Shown one piece after another: positions 1 through 10,450 of a stretch of DNA of 64,000 bases (within the stretch, counting starts at the first letter, position 1; each line of letters starts with the position of its first letter). The translations under genes and the position numbers were made by a program. A model generated the notes under the pieces. It was not told the origin of the DNA and made no database searches. It worked only from the letters and a program-made list of their open reading frames with translations. The DNA is from Dendrolimus kikuchii (Eukaryota > Arthropoda > Insecta > Lepidoptera > Lasiocampidae), in the NCBI GenBank assembly GCA_019925095.2, contig CM034401.1, positions 19,500,338 to 19,564,337 on the forward strand. The letters run 5' to 3'.

Positions 1-380
1 CAAAGGACCTTCTACCCCCGCACAACGAAGTGGGGTGTGTTCTCCCAGGGCACACTCCAGGCACTTTATTGCGCTGGATCGGCTGGGCGTAACTATGTTC
101 TAAATCTCAGCCTTTCCAACACATACAAAGCGCAGGGTCGTCAGGGAGGAGGGGGTTTTTAGTGGGTATTGGGGTTGCTCGCCCGTGCAGCAACGCTCGG
201 AGTCTTCCACACTATTCTGTGACGTCGATCGCGGACGGAGCGCTGCCAAGAGCATACTATTGCTGCAGTGTTATCGCCCCCGACCGACGCGTGTCGTTCC
301 CCTAGCAATGACCCAGTTTGTGCGTAAATCGGTTAAGCATTTTCCCTCGCCTCAAAACAAAAAAAAAAAAAAAAAAAAAA
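1..380 (+). mobile_element. R1-clade LINE, 3' UTR and poly(A) tail
   Basis: GC-rich segment ending in an uninterrupted A-run at about 359-380, as expected of the 3' end of a non-LTR retrotransposon. It contains the motif GGTTTTTAGTGGGTAT (154-169), which recurs in three other GC-rich LINE ends here (about 10651, 37428 and 49535). The one at 36513-37604 is joined to an R1-type C-terminus, so R1 membership is inferred. The 5' part lies outside the window. Confidence 0.7.
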
Positions 381-1344
381 GCCCTGGCTTCAGCACCCTT
401 TTGCCGTGCAGGGAAATGTCACTGCCAGGTGTCATACGACGACAGCGCCTTACGCGCGCGTGGTGTAGAACATTTTTAATACATAATTATCAGTCGGAAA
501 GTCGCAACAATCTTTGACGTTTCTAATAGGAAAATAATGCGCATTTGTAAATGGTGCCACGTACGTGTGGTGAAAATTACAACTACAATATTTCATCTCA
601 TTTTGTCTATAGTTTTAAACTGAGACAAATATATGGATCAAATATACTTCCAAGGAGGTTCAATTATTCAGTTTGTCTATTTACGTGATGTGAAACTCCT
701 TAATGGAATTTGTATATATTTTCACCTAAGTACCTATTTACCGTACATTACATTGTGTGGTGCATAATATTTAACCTTCGAACACTATATATACAGGCTT
801 CGTAAATACATATTTTTAGCAAATGTGTTGAAAATTAATTTATAATTACAACCACAGAGTATATTAATATAATAGGAGATTACAACTTTGAACGGTGAAG
901 GACGTCAAGGACTTTTTTTACAAGCTTTTATTTAACTTGCAATTGATGTACATATGTATGTAAGTTCGTCGTGTTTCGACTGGTTTTACTTGTCTTGGCT
1001 AGCAATCTACTGCTACACGATATCCAGGATCTCAAAAGCTTGTATTTAAAAACCTTATTGACAATTAATCTGAGAAGCACACGTTCGCTGTGCAAAATTG
1101 TCAAAAACCTGAGTACAGATGTTTCCTTCCCACATCCTCACATTAGGTTAAAATTCAATAACTGTTTGCGTTGTTTGTGTTAAATTTTTAGATAACACAA
1201 TCGCTTGGTATATTTAGCAATAAATAATGTTGTTAATAGTCATTTTTACAGGATAAGGTAATAATTTACTAACTTATAATAATTTTGCGTTTTAAACGTA
1301 ATAAAATGTTACAAGTTAATTTTCCTCGATAAACAAACGCTTAA
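381..1344. other. AT-rich spacer, nothing recognised
   Basis: No reading frame with family signatures, no repeat shared with the rest of the window and no splice-flanked exon that I could recognise. Confidence 0.5.
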
Positions 1345-1412
1345 GCATTGCCATCCAACGTAGTATTGCGGCCAGTTTTGGGAATGTTCCCATAAGATCG
1401 TAATTTGGGCAT
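1345..1412 (+). pseudogene. decayed LINE C-terminal tail (IQRGNAAS type)
   Basis: Reads IAIQRSIAASFGNVP, a degraded form of the terminal peptide IQRGNAASILGTLP that is intact at 12559-12642 and on the minus strand at 6502-6672. It is the last coding stretch of a LINE whose longer C-terminus is seen at 51300-51842. Confidence 0.5.
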
Positions 1413-1518
1413 CATATATGTATTATTTGCATTACATTTCCATCAGGTGGGTCGTCAGCCTGCTTGCTGTATGTACTCCAGCTATAAAAAATATACATGG
1501 TACATGTTGGCAACCTAA

Positions 1519-1745
1519 TATATAAGGGACTATTTGAGTCCCGCGGTTTCACCCGCGTGGTGATGGAAAGTCGTTATATTTTGAATAATTCACACTATAT
1601 CTTTATAAATTATAGCCCATGTATTATTCTGATGTGTAAGCTATATTATTGTAAAATTTCATTAAAACCCATTGAGTAGTTTTTGCGTGAAAGAGTAACA
1701 AACATTCTTACAAAACTTTCGCGTTTATAATGTTAGTAGGAAAGA
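1519..1745 (+). repeat. interspersed repeat 'CCCGCGGTTTCACCCGCGTGG'-type
   Basis: Begins with a short GC-rich block reading CCCGCGGTTTCACCCGCGTG and ends with TTTATAATGTTAGTAGGA. This layout (GC-rich head, 'fitting the coefficient' middle, TATAATATTAGTA-like end) is that of short repeats common in lepidopteran introns, probably LINE-mobilised. The family was recognised from general knowledge; only one clear copy is in this window. Confidence 0.45.
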
Positions 1746-1775
1746 TATTATGAAGCCGCAGTTGTATAAATCTAT

Positions 1776-2080
1776 CCGTGCAGGAACGGAGAAAGAATAC
1801 AATTTCCTGCGGCCAGGCGGCCTGTCGTAAGAGGCGACAAAACAACCCACAGCCAGGTGGTAGGGCATTTGCTCGACTGGATGGCTACCACCCCTGGTCT
1901 AGACTATGTCGTCATAACAACCTTGAGTTGTGTTCCGGCATTAGTGACCAGGTTCCAGTCTCCCTTTAGAGAGCGGCAGCGCGTTTGTAGCACCTTTGGT
2001 GTTGCAAATATCCATAGGCGATGGTAACCGCTTTCCATCAAGTGGCCATCTGCCTGTCTGCTGAACTCCTGCAATAAAAA
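1776..2080 (+). repeat. interspersed repeat family A, copy 1
   Basis: About 300-bp element running from TCCGTGCAGGAACGG to GAACTCCTGCAATAAAAAA. It recurs at 2775-3310 (two nested copies), 12912-13083, 42846-43135, 50866-51087, 53505-53752, and in diverged form at 24497-24835 and 61838-62095. The A-rich 3' end suggests retroposition; the ends also share a 7-bp inverted TGCAGGA/TCCTGCA. An internal GGTTCCAGTC resembles a pol III B box but no convincing A box accompanies it, so I leave the class open. No coding capacity. Confidence 0.7.
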
Positions 2081-2085
2081 AAAAA

Positions 2086-2202
2086 TTGCTCGACGACCTG
2101 TGCAAGGTCGCCAGTAGGCGCTGGATTAGGAAATCAGAGGACTGGGATGAGTGGCGCCGTCTTGAGGAGGCCTACGTCCAGCAGTGGACTGCGCATGGCT
2201 GA
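2086..2202 (+). pseudogene. RTE-type LINE, last 38 codons of the reverse transcriptase ORF
   Basis: Reads LLDDLCKVASRRWIRK... through EEAYVQQWTAHG and a TGA stop. The ending matches the fuller RTE-like C-terminus at 16825-17175, which closes EAYVQQWTESG. It abuts the A-tail of family A copy 1, so either A inserted here or the fragment is 5'-truncated at that junction. Confidence 0.75.
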
Positions 2203-2420
2203 TGACGACGTGGCGACTAAGGGTTGCGCCCTTCCTGAGTAGGTTAATAGACGCGCGTGCAGGAACTTATCGCAGCGCCATCTCAGGGATTTTATTGGAC
2301 TTGACTGACTGTGACATCACCACGTTACAGAAGGTTTGGTAATGTGTAACGCCCGTCTTATGTTTATATCTATCTATGATATTATAATATTGTAAAAGTG
2401 TATTATTTTGTTTCTTACTT

Positions 2421-2600
2421 TTTTTGTATTTGTTCGAGATTCACGTAAAAACTACTGGTCTAATTTCGATGCGGTTTTCACTCATCGATTGTAAATTCCC
2501 GGAATTCAAATCTGTGATACTTTATACCCCGAGAATCGTACGGGAATATTATTGGAAGAGGTTCAAAGTGGTCAAGTCGAATAAAAAATTTATACCGATG
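2421..2600 (+). repeat. interspersed repeat family E, partial copy
   Basis: Contains the family E landmarks TTCGAGATTCACGTAAAAAC and GATGCGGTTTTCACTCAT followed by a 'CCGAGAATCGTACGGGAAT' block. Fuller copies are at 47985-48385 and 49735-50145. Non-coding. Confidence 0.5.
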
Positions 2601-2774
2601 CGAAATTTTCGCTGATCATTAAAATCTATAGTAAAACAAAGTTGGGTATATCTTTAGTAAAATTACTTATCCTGAGTTTTATCAGGAATTTCCGGGATTC
2701 TTTATTTTCATTAAATTAAATCCACTAACTTGCTGAAAATAATCTTCGATTTTATATTTGTCAAAATATCTGTA

Positions 2775-3310
2775 ATCTATCTGTGCAGGAACGGAGAAAG
2801 AATACAATCTCCTGCGGCCGAGCGGGCTGTCGTAAGAGGCGACAAAACAACCCACAGCCAGGTGGTAGGGCATTTGCCGGCTGGATGGCTACCACCTCTG
2901 GTCTAAAGTATGTCGCCATAACAACCTTGAGTTGTGTTCCGGCATTAGTGGTCAGGTTCCAGAGCGCATTTGTAGCACCTTTGATGTTGCAAAAGACCAT
3001 AGGCGGTGGTAACCGCTTTCCATCAAGTGGGTCGTCTTTTTTTTTTATTTTTTTATTGCAGGAGTTCAGCAGACAGGCAGACGGCCCACTTGATGGAAAG
3101 CGGTTACCATCGCCTATGGACATTTGCAACACCAAGGGTGCTACAAATGCGCTGCTGCTCTCTTAAAGGAGACTGGAACCTGGTCACTAATGCCGGAACA
3201 CAACACAAGGTTGTTATGGCGGCATACTCTAGACCAGGGGTGGTCGCCATCCAGTCGAGCAAATACTCTACCACCTGCCTGTCTGCTGAACTCCTGCAAT
3301 AAAAAATAAA
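2775..3310. repeat. family A copy 2 (+) interrupted by family A copy 3 (-)
   Basis: Copy 2 runs plus-strand from 2775 to about 3040 and resumes at about 3281-3310 (GCCTGTCTGCTGAACTCCTG). Between them a second copy sits in reverse orientation (about 3042-3280), its poly(T) start next to the junction. The result is an imperfect inverted repeat around 3010-3100. Copy 3 is 5'-truncated at the same sequence (CAGTCGAGCAAATACT) as the copy at 50866-51087. Confidence 0.7.
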
Positions 3311-3496
3311 TAAAAAAAATATCTTTCTTACCTGTCTAACGTGGACAAAGTCACAGGAAGTAGATAAATGCTAGTTTTTTTATTTATTTATATTATTATT
3401 ATTATTATATATTCATTATCAAAAACATTTGTGTCTGAATATAAACCTAGTCATAATTACCATTATAAAAAAATCACACATATATATATGTATATA

Positions 3497-3785
3497 TATG
3501 TATGTATATATAAATCAATTGCTGTTCGTTAGTTTCGCTAAAACTTGAGAACGGCTGGACTGATTTGGCTAATTTTGGTTTTGAATTATTTGTGGAAGTC
3601 CAAGAAAGGTTTAAAAGGTGACTAAATATGAAAAAAATGCTTGGAATATAGTAAAAACAACAATTCCGTTTTCCGTTACAAATTATTCCTACCTGTCAAA
3701 CATTTGATGTTCGTGCCGTCGTTCAGAAATAAACGAATTTTATTTATTGATTCTGAGGCGATACGAAGTTTGCCGGGTCAGCTAG
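3497..3785 (+). mobile_element. Helitron-like non-autonomous element
   Basis: Ends GTTTGCCGGGTCAGCTAG followed by T. The end is preceded by a weak short hairpin (GGCGA...TTTGCC). CTRR 3' ends with a nearby hairpin and A/T target flanks are the known Helitron signature. The 5' end lies in a TA-rich tract so its exact start is uncertain. No Rep/helicase coding. Confidence 0.55.
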
Positions 3786-3944
3786 TTTACAATAAATATT
3801 ATTAATTTTACAAAAATATGTCACTAGAAAGGCATTTTTAAATAATCATATTATTATTTAAGCACAAAAATAATCATCAACTGAATAACATGCTTGTTTG
3901 AGAAGGAATGATTTAACATTACGCTATTAAATAAAATCACTTAC

Positions 3945-4071
3945 TGTGAACAATAGCTTGACTGGGATAGTTATCTGCCGTCAGTGATATCAACGTCGAT
4001 ATTAAACCCAAGAAGAGTTTAATTAACTGGGCCACTGTGTCCACCAATGCTGGATCCATAATCAATGACAT
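3945..4071 (-). CDS. GMC oxidoreductase, exon 1 of a fourth, truncated gene
   Basis: On the minus strand an ATG at 4071 (or the in-frame ATG at 4059, MDPALVDTVAQLI...) opens 42 codons plus one base and stops at a consensus donor, A|GTAAGT (945 end of exon 3945). The peptide is a hydrophobic leader followed by a polar stretch ending ADNYPSQAIVH. The phase-1 exit, the length (127 or 115 nt versus 136 and 112) and the leader style match exon 1 of the three complete neighbours, e.g. ...[15 protein letters not shown]. No GxGxxG exon is visible between 1 and 3944, so the rest of the gene should lie to the left of the window. Inference from paralogue structure; the short length limits certainty. Confidence 0.65.
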
Positions 4072-4213
4072 ACTTTGAGTTTGATTTTTTAATTTTATAA
4101 TGCACTATTAACCGCCGCCGGCTACGCAGTCCTTACTTGCGAGTAAACGTTAGTTACGTTGTAAGTTATTTGTACATCTGGAACAAATGACAATCGAATT
4201 ACATGTTTATATA

Positions 4214-4465
4214 TAGCGCGTTCCATCAGTAGCTCACAGCGCCCAAAATGCTCCGTTAGCCGTTCCACAAGGCGAGCGCGGTCGTTGTGGTCGTGGCGAA
4301 AACGTCGTTATTTTCGATCACACAACGCTCACAACGACTCATGTTAAGAGATGAGTCGAATAACCGTTCCACTTGGATTTACGATTGTAACGCCGGCAAG
4401 AAAGTGGAACGGGAATAAACGCGGTCGGAACGTGGTCGTTGTGAGTCTCTAATGGAACGTAGCCA
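4214..4465. mobile_element. MITE family F, copy 1
   Basis: About 250-bp element with terminal inverted repeats built on GTTCCAT(TAG)...AGCTCACA at one end and GTTGTGAGTCTCTAATGGAAC at the other. Several internal GTTCCAC/GTGGAAC units add secondary structure. A second copy in opposite orientation lies at 18770-19031. No coding. Both copies share GGAACGTAGCCA at the same end, so the true terminus extends a few bases beyond the GGAAC. Confidence 0.65.
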
Positions 4466-4739
4466 TTATCTTTCTTTAGAAGATCGTGTTCATACTCGTA
4501 CATTGGTACACGTACTGAAACAGGTTTTTTGCAATGTATGAAGATGATGATGATGAACACTAAATGATATTTAAATGCCCAGACAGCTGAAGCCACATGT
4601 AAATATTACAGTAGACAGTGTTTTATATTAATCATCTAAAGACACAATTTAATATGTTCTTAAGTTTTCGTGACTTGTGTATATAATAAAACTACGTTTT
4701 AATGGTTTTAAGCCCGGTAATTAAAAAACAACCGAATTC

Positions 4740-5345
4740 CAATATGATTTTTTCACCGACCGATAGAAAATTTTATGTAATATGTAGCATTCGATTGCCC
4801 AGGAAAGGCGATCGAACATCACTCTGGGTAAAATTTTGATCCTTTTCAACGCTCAAGGTTCTACATCTAGCAGTAACGATATAAACACTGTACGTGAGTC
4901 TGCAGCTAGCACCTTTTTCGAATATTGAGATTTTTGAATTTCGCGTGCGCGCTCGTATTTTGTGTTAATCGTTCGGCCGCCGTTATTGCACTGGTGTTGC
5001 CACTCTCCGCTTTGATCAGTACGTAGTGTTGACAGTCAAAAAAATTGACGTCTCGATATTGCTAGAGAGCTACAACACTTGAGCATCGATCAAATCAAAA
5101 TTAATTCGATATGGTAACGATAAATAATAAGATGTGTGATATTTAATATCTCGAGAATCCCGCGGGAATTTTCCCAGGAGCCGTTTGTAGTTGTTCGGAT
5201 GCATAAAAATTTGCTTATTCCGACAACGTTCTCACTAAAACAATAGCTTACATTCTTTTTTAAATGCTACGGTGCTGTGCCCCTGGTATCCCGCGGGAAT
5301 TTCAAGTCAAGCGTTGAAGTCGCTGCCATATCCTAGTAGTATATT
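4740..5345 (+). repeat. family E copy split by an unrelated segment
   Basis: 4740-4778 (TTTTTTCACCGACCGATAGA) and about 5130-5345 (GATGTGTGATATTTAATATC to AGTCAAGCGTTGAAGTCGCT) are collinear with the family E copy at 47985-48385. The intervening ~350 bp is not in that copy. It is GC-richer and unidentified; it could be an insertion. Confidence 0.45.
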
Positions 5346-5439
5346 TATATTATTACTCTTTACAAAGAAATTCTATAATTAAAGGCAGTATCTTCAAAAC
5401 CTCTTTTTTTTCTAAATTAGAAAGTTTAGAAAAAGAAGT

Positions 5440-5482
5440 CAAAAATTAGGGTATAGCCATGCGAAGCTGGAGCGGGCCGCTA
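5440..5482 (+). repeat. short Helitron-like 3' terminus
   Basis: Reads ATGCGAAGCTGGAGCGGGCC then GCTAGT, the CTAG|T ending with GC-rich preceding bases seen in lepidopteran Helitron derivatives. Only the end is recognisable. Confidence 0.35.
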
Positions 5483-5499
5483 GTTATGTTATAAAACCG

Positions 5500-5890
5500 C
5501 AACATAGTTGCGTAGCAGTTTTCAGTCGGTAGACTGAAACGGTTGGTTGGCTGCTAAGGCCACATTTGCTCGCATCCGGTAGGATGTTCATTTCCTTGAA
5601 TTATCGGGCATTATGCAACGTTTCTCTAGACCGTTTACTCTGCGTACAACAAAGACTTGGACGAACTTCCCGTCGCGGTTTTTGCTTTCCGCTACGACAT
5701 ACGAGGTTATTAAAGGAAAGCGTTATAAAATTTCTTGGGGCCAGCATCGCGTTAACAGTCACTTTCCGTCAGACAATAAAAATTGTGTGTGCGCAATTCA
5801 CATGCAGTAGAAGTGAAGAAAAGTGTAATAAGAGATGGGAGGGATTCGACGATGATTCTTCAAAAGAACAAAATGCACGTTAAGGCATTG
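5500..5890 (+). other. unassigned single-copy stretch with a 105-codon open frame
   Basis: 5566-5883 is open for 105 codons (starts MLASGRMFISLNYRAL). It has unusual cysteine and arginine content and a polar acidic end. I recognise no family, no splice context and no second copy here. It could be the edge of an unrecognised repeat or chance; I do not propose a function. Confidence 0.25.
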
Positions 5891-5997
5891 CTTAGAAGGC
5901 GTGGCTGTTGAAATAGTTTTGGTAGTGGCCTTGTGTTGACGTGGCTATCGACGCAAAGTTGCTTGAAGTTATTTTTAATCCCGTCATGTATATACAA

Positions 5998-6412
5998 AAT
6001 TAAAAATAAAAATTCAATAGAAGTTAAACTTCAACAATCTGCCCGTAAAACTTCAAGTTAAAAATTTTTTGCGATTCGTTTTGCCACTTATCCGTTGCCA
6101 TTCGTTTTTCCACTTGTCCGTTGAAATTTAACTTCTACTATGTGTCCCAGTACACATTTCAATTTTTCGCAGGTTTACTGCAAATTATGATTTGATTAGG
6201 TGAGGTACATTTCAATGAATGAATTTTTTATTGAAACATATTTTATTTTATCAAACAAAAAAACTTAATTCGATCCCGAACAAAAAAACGCATCCAAAGT
6301 ATACTCTAAAATTATGCCGCCTTTAGTCTAAATTTATGTCGCTCCTCAACGCTACCGTAACGCTTTTTCGTGACAGAAAAATCCTAAGACCCCCCGTTTA
6401 TATAGAAGTTTC
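5998..6412 (+). repeat. interspersed repeat family G, copy 1
   Basis: Shares with 45530-46014 a long segment including TTCTACTATGTGTCCCAG, TGCAAATTATGATTTG and the ending GACCCCCCGTTTATATAGAA. The near-palindrome GAAGTTTCACTTC marks both termini. Probably a non-autonomous DNA element; no ORF. Confidence 0.55.
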
Positions 6413-6501
6413 ACTTCAATAATAAAACTAAAAGTTAATTTTAAAAATAAATAAACTAAACTGTACTATAAATAAAGCTATATTAACAAAATAACGTAAA
6501 T

Positions 6502-6672
6502 CTATAAGTAAAAAATTGACTCCAAATCGCTGTCGGCGGGGAGCGTGCCCAAAATACTGGCCGCATTTCCGCGTTGAATGGCAACGCTAATTCGTTGCTC
6601 TAGGTGCAAGCCAGCCTTTTCGTCACGGGAGACCTCAATTAGACGACTGAGGGATTCTAAATTTCGTCGTTA
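6502..6672 (-). pseudogene. LINE ORF C-terminus (IQRGNAAS type)
   Basis: Minus-strand translation ends ...SVAIQRGNAASILGTLPADS then DLESIFYL and a TAG at 6502-6504. Upstream in frame is ESLSRLIEVSRDEKAG. It matches 12559-12642 almost residue for residue. The 3' UTR (about 6415-6501 in minus orientation) resembles the AT-rich tail following 12642. It is 5'-truncated. Confidence 0.75.
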
Positions 6673-6689
6673 TAATATATTTAAACTTT

Positions 6690-7071
6690 AAAATACGACA
6701 CACTAAATACACTCGCGGACCGCGTTCGTAATACCGAAGTAAGAAAGAGAGTTGGTCTGAAAGAGAGTGTCGGGGTGAAGGTAAGGAAACGAATGCTCCG
6801 GTGGTTCGGGCATGTGGAAAGAATGCATGATGAAAGAATGACTAAACAGATATACAATGCAAAAGTGGATGGATGCAGAAGTCGTGGAAGGCCACGACCT
6901 TCCATGATCAAATTGATCGTGTACTAGCAGAAGGTGATGTCAGGAGCCTTAAGAACAGACGAGCGTGCATGACAAGAGTTATGAATGTCAAAGAAGCAAG
7001 TGAGGTGTGTAAGAATAAGCCTGAATGGCGCTCTGTTGTACTTGCCTACCCCGCAAGGGAACTGGCGTGAA
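6690..7071 (+). pseudogene. LINE-B, longest C-terminal fragment
   Basis: Two frames joined by a frameshift encode the end of a non-LTR reverse transcriptase ORF: first LRWFGHVERMHDERMTKQIY, then (6873-7070) QIDRVLAEGDVRSLKNRRAC to SVVLAYPARELA and TGA at 7068-7070. All other LINE-B copies in the window are shorter 5'-truncated versions of this end. Here the usual (ATGT)n tail is missing, unlike the copies at 13306, 14177, 14705 and 44871. Confidence 0.75.
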
Positions 7072-7440
7072 GTTCGAAATTTGAAGTATTAATGTAAAAG
7101 TTCAAAAACATTTCCAACTGTATCTGTATGAACATAGTGTTTAAATGATTAAATATAATGTATTCTATCTCGTTCTCTCGCAGGCTTAGTCCTATAAATG
7201 TATATGTTTGTCTCTTTTTAGTGTCACTTTCTCGTTTCATCGAGTTTCAAATCACGATTCTAAAGAAGTTTCACTTTAAAAAACCTACCTTACCTTTAGT
7301 CACGACTATTCAGTCATCAGAAATGGTTACATAGTTGCGGTTTTGGGTCATGACCCTGGGACCATAGGGGCCTGAGGCGCACAAGCTTTATCGAGACATA
7401 CCCAACGTCTGATGGATGTCTCACGTAACCAAAAACTGGT
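7072..7440. other. spacer, nothing recognised
   Basis: No repeat or gene signature recognised apart from short AT-rich sequence. Confidence 0.4.
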
Positions 7441-7530
7441 CTATACCACGGGCAAGGCATTAGCGTTGCCATTCAACGAGGTAATGTGACCAGTCTTTCG
7501 AGAACGTTCCCAACTAATAGCAGTCTGGTA
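7441..7530 (+). pseudogene. decayed LINE C-terminal tail (IQRGNAAS type)
   Basis: Reads ISVAIQRGNVTSLSRTFPTN, a degraded homologue of the tails at 6502-6672 and 12559-12642. Confidence 0.55.
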
Positions 7531-7589
7531 TGAGATTATCTAAATTAATTTTACTTTGTGTATCCCTAGTAATTTTTTAAATGCAAAAG

Positions 7590-7960
7590 GAATTTCTATT
7601 TGTCAGGTTCGCTTTCATGGAAAAACTACTCGACCGATTTGGCTGACATTTGATATATATATATATTTTCGATACAGAGGACGGACATATCACACCTATT
7701 ATCCCGGAATATGGGATAGTTTCCGGGGCAATAGTCTGTCTGTCTATCTGCTGGTTACGCTTTCACAGAAAAACCATTTCTGTTAAAAGGTATATATTAT
7801 TTCAATACTGAGCATAGACAAAGGATACTTTTCATTTTTTTTATGTTTGCTTGTGGGCAAACTGGCAAACGGGTCCACTTCATGGCAAGTGGCTACCATC
7901 GGCAGCCATTTCATCCCGGAAAAAAGGATAGAATTATGCAAAGGTTATCCCGGAAACCAG
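7590..7960 (+). repeat. decayed LINE/SINE 3'-end sequence
   Basis: Contains ACTCGACCGATTTGGCTGAC and later CTGGCAAACGGGTCCACTTC, phrases resembling the 3' regions of RTE-like and family-A-like repeats elsewhere in the window. No complete boundary is visible. Confidence 0.3.
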
Positions 7961-8179
7961 ATAGCGCCTATTACTCCAACTTAAACATCAAAATGCGCTG
8001 GTCATTTGGCCGCACCTCATTTGAACGCAATCAATTGACTGATTTGTTTTATTTGGATAAAATAAATTGCGTTTCGAATATTGAATTATAGATGCGTATT
8101 AGAAATAGAATGGTTTTCATCCTTTCCATATTGAATAAAACGAGGTGAGGTTTAATTAAACATTTTGTTCAAAAACAGC

Positions 8180-8445
8180 TCTTCCCCTTAATTTGTCGCT
8201 TGATATTCTTTCACAGATATTGATCCTTACGAGCTAAACTATGATTTGGTATAATAATTAAAAATGTGTTTATTTTTCCAAAACAAGCCGATTTGATTCC
8301 TGACAAGATTAATTGATTTTTCAAAAATTTAATAATGCCATTTTAATTTTCATCAAAATCAGTCTCGAGACTCCTTTGAGTATTTTTCGCTATTTCGTAT
8401 ATTTTAGAATTTGGCCCTGAAGGCCCACTTGAAAAATTCATTCTG
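8180..8445. repeat. repeat family K, copy 1
   Basis: Homologous in inverted orientation to 14320-14515: shared pieces include AAACTATGATTTGGTATAAT, TCGTATATTTTAGAATTTGG and the CTTTGAGTATTTTTCGC core. Non-coding; class unknown. Confidence 0.5.
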
Positions 8446-8492
8446 TATATATATTATATACTCTATATCCTATATATATATATATATATATA
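8446..8492. repeat. (TA)n microsatellite
   Basis: Almost pure TA dinucleotide run directly preceding a family D repeat. Confidence 0.8.
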
Positions 8493-8735
8493 TTACTAGC
8501 TGTTTCCGCGACGTCGTCCGCGTGGAATTTGTTTTCAAACCCCCCATTCTGAAACATTCTTCATTGGTGCCCCGCTCCTATTGGTCTTAGCGTGATGATA
8601 TATAGCCTTCCTCGACAAACGGCCTATCTGACACTGAAAGAATCTCAAATCTGACCAGTAGTTCCTGAGATTAGCGCGTTCAATCAAACAAGTAACCAAA
8701 CAAACTCTTCAGCTTTATATATTAGTATAAGATAT
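8493..8735 (+). repeat. short interspersed repeat family D, copy 1
   Basis: Starts ACTAGCTGTTTCCGCGACGT and ends TTTATATATTAGTATAAGAT. It includes TTGGTCTTAGCGTGATGATA and GTTCCTGAGATTAGCGCGTT. It is collinear with 28739-28985. This head-and-tail arrangement is common in lepidopteran genomes. Non-coding. Confidence 0.65.
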
Positions 8736-9117
8736 ACCCTGTATAGATATTTAAAGTTTAGTTTAAATTATAATCTAGTTATATTGTAAACTATTAATTA
8801 ATTTATATACTCAATAAAACTGACTTACCCTTCGTATGTTGAAAAATCGATTTAATTATTACAATAAGTTTTAATGCAGCTGCTAACAAGTTATTCACAG
8901 TTCAATTACCTAATGACGACTGATATAAATAAAAATATGCCTTGAATATATACGATCAGAGCATTTTTTTATATAACCAACTGGTTATACCGACGGCGAT
9001 GCTTATTTGTATTTATTTTGGAGATATACCTACTTAACAATATTTATTAGGGTTCTGTCGAAAATGTTTGTCCGTCAGTGTGCGTTTGCTCTTGTATGTG
9101 GCAGCAATTTTATAGGT

Positions 9118-9480
9118 CTACTAGGGTATGCCCGCGACTTCGTCCACGCTTGACTTGAATTTCCCGCGGGATTAACGGGACACAAAGTACCGCAACAATT
9201 AATAAAGAATGTAAGCTATCATTACTACTAATTTTTATGCACCCCAATCACACCGCTCCCGGAAAAATCCCCTCGAGAATCCCGGGATAAAAATATCACA
9301 CATTTTATTACATAAAATTTGATTGTCAGAGTAAAAAGTAGCTCAGATTATAAATCTAAGAATTTGCTGTCGATCAACGAAAACCGCATTGAAATCGGCC
9401 CAGAAATATTTTACGTGAATTCCGAAAAACCGACAAACAGACAAGCAATCTAAAAACATTATATGGATTTCTCCATCGTT
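9118..9480 (-). repeat. family E, copy in reverse
   Basis: Reverse complement of the family E consensus: GACTTCGTCCACGCTTGACT, then CGAGAATCCCGGGATAAAAA, then CGATCAACGAAAACCGCATT. Compare 47985-48385 and 49735-50145. Confidence 0.6.
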
Positions 9481-9530
9481 TTAAATAGATTCAATGTGGA
9501 GGACACGGCATGAATAGAATTTTATAACAT

Positions 9531-10237
9531 TGTTACGTGCCAGCGATCCCCGCTCGCATGTAACAATCTTATACGCACTTAGGATTGGAAGGAAACACAA
9601 ATTGTTTTAGCTAAACGCTTTTATTGACTTACACAGACGTGCGTGATTCTTCTCCGCAGGGTTGCACCTACACGAACTAACGACACACTGTCCCGACGAT
9701 AAGATTTCTCACTCATAATACCGTCGCCGATATTGTGTAGACCACCTCTTGCTGCTGCAGTGTTCACCGCCGAATTTACCGAACGTGCCTTGCTTCTGGA
9801 CCTTCTTTTAAACTACGCTAAACTTCTCCTGCACTGAACTGCCCACTACACTTTTCACTAAATTCACCACTAAACTCGTCACTGTCAACTCTTAAACTTC
9901 TTTTCCAACTCTTTCATATCGCACTTATGGCTTCGTTGTCTTGAAGTGAACTACTCGATAGCGCGCGCCTTACGCGGCTTATATACCCGGAAGAAAATCT
10001 TCTGTAACCCATAATTTCGATCTTCTTTTCGTTAATCTTTTATTTACTATTTATCCCTTTCTAAACATCTATCTATCTCTGTCTTTTCCTTTCCGAACGT
10101 TCTATTCTAGAACTTTCGTTCATCATCATCTATCCCTTTCTAAAATGTATCTGTTCTTGTCTTTTCCTTCCAGAATCTTCTACCTTTTTTCTAAAACTTC
10201 TTAAACCAACTAGATTGTTCCACCATCATTCGCTACA
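9531..10237 (-). mobile_element. solo LTR, 707 bp
   Basis: Read on the minus strand it begins TGTAGCGAATG and ends GCACGTAACA, so it has TGT..ACA ends. It carries a promoter-like GGGTATATAAGCC (about 9977-9988) and, further downstream, AATAAA (9620-9625), in the right order for U3-R-U5. Flanking tetranucleotides are ACAT and ATAT, one mismatch from a 4-bp duplication. No internal retroviral-type coding adjoins it, hence solo. It is unrelated to the TGTTACG LTR family at 44464, 47226 and 54980. Confidence 0.65.
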
Positions 10238-10389
10238 ATATTATAGATTAAAATTAAAATAGGTGGGACGTAAAATAAATTTAAAAAAAATGACAATCAA
10301 GTTGTGTTCCGATACACACGCAGAAAGAGCTGACAGTGTCTTGAGGTTAGTTGGTTAGGACTGAAAAGTGAATGAGACATCGGAATAAT

Positions 10390-10450
10390 AAAAATCATAT
10401 AAAATGTCGCGCTTAAAACCGTTAAAACGTAATTTTATTATATTATTAAC
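10390..10450 (-). repeat. short repeat end (ACTACGTTYTARCGGTT type)
   Basis: Contains GCGCTTAAAACCGTTAAAAC, the reverse of phrases at 4695 (AAAACTACGTTTTAATGG) and 13705 (ACTACGTTCTAGCGGTTG). Three copies imply a dispersed element whose borders I cannot fix. Confidence 0.35.

Noticed and set aside
185..517. 110-codon open frame
   Set aside because: Crosses the LINE 3' UTR and its poly(A) tail (a lysine run), so it is not a gene.
2761..3166. 124- and 127-codon frames on both strands
   Set aside because: Both lie in nested family A repeats; the same frames are broken in other copies.
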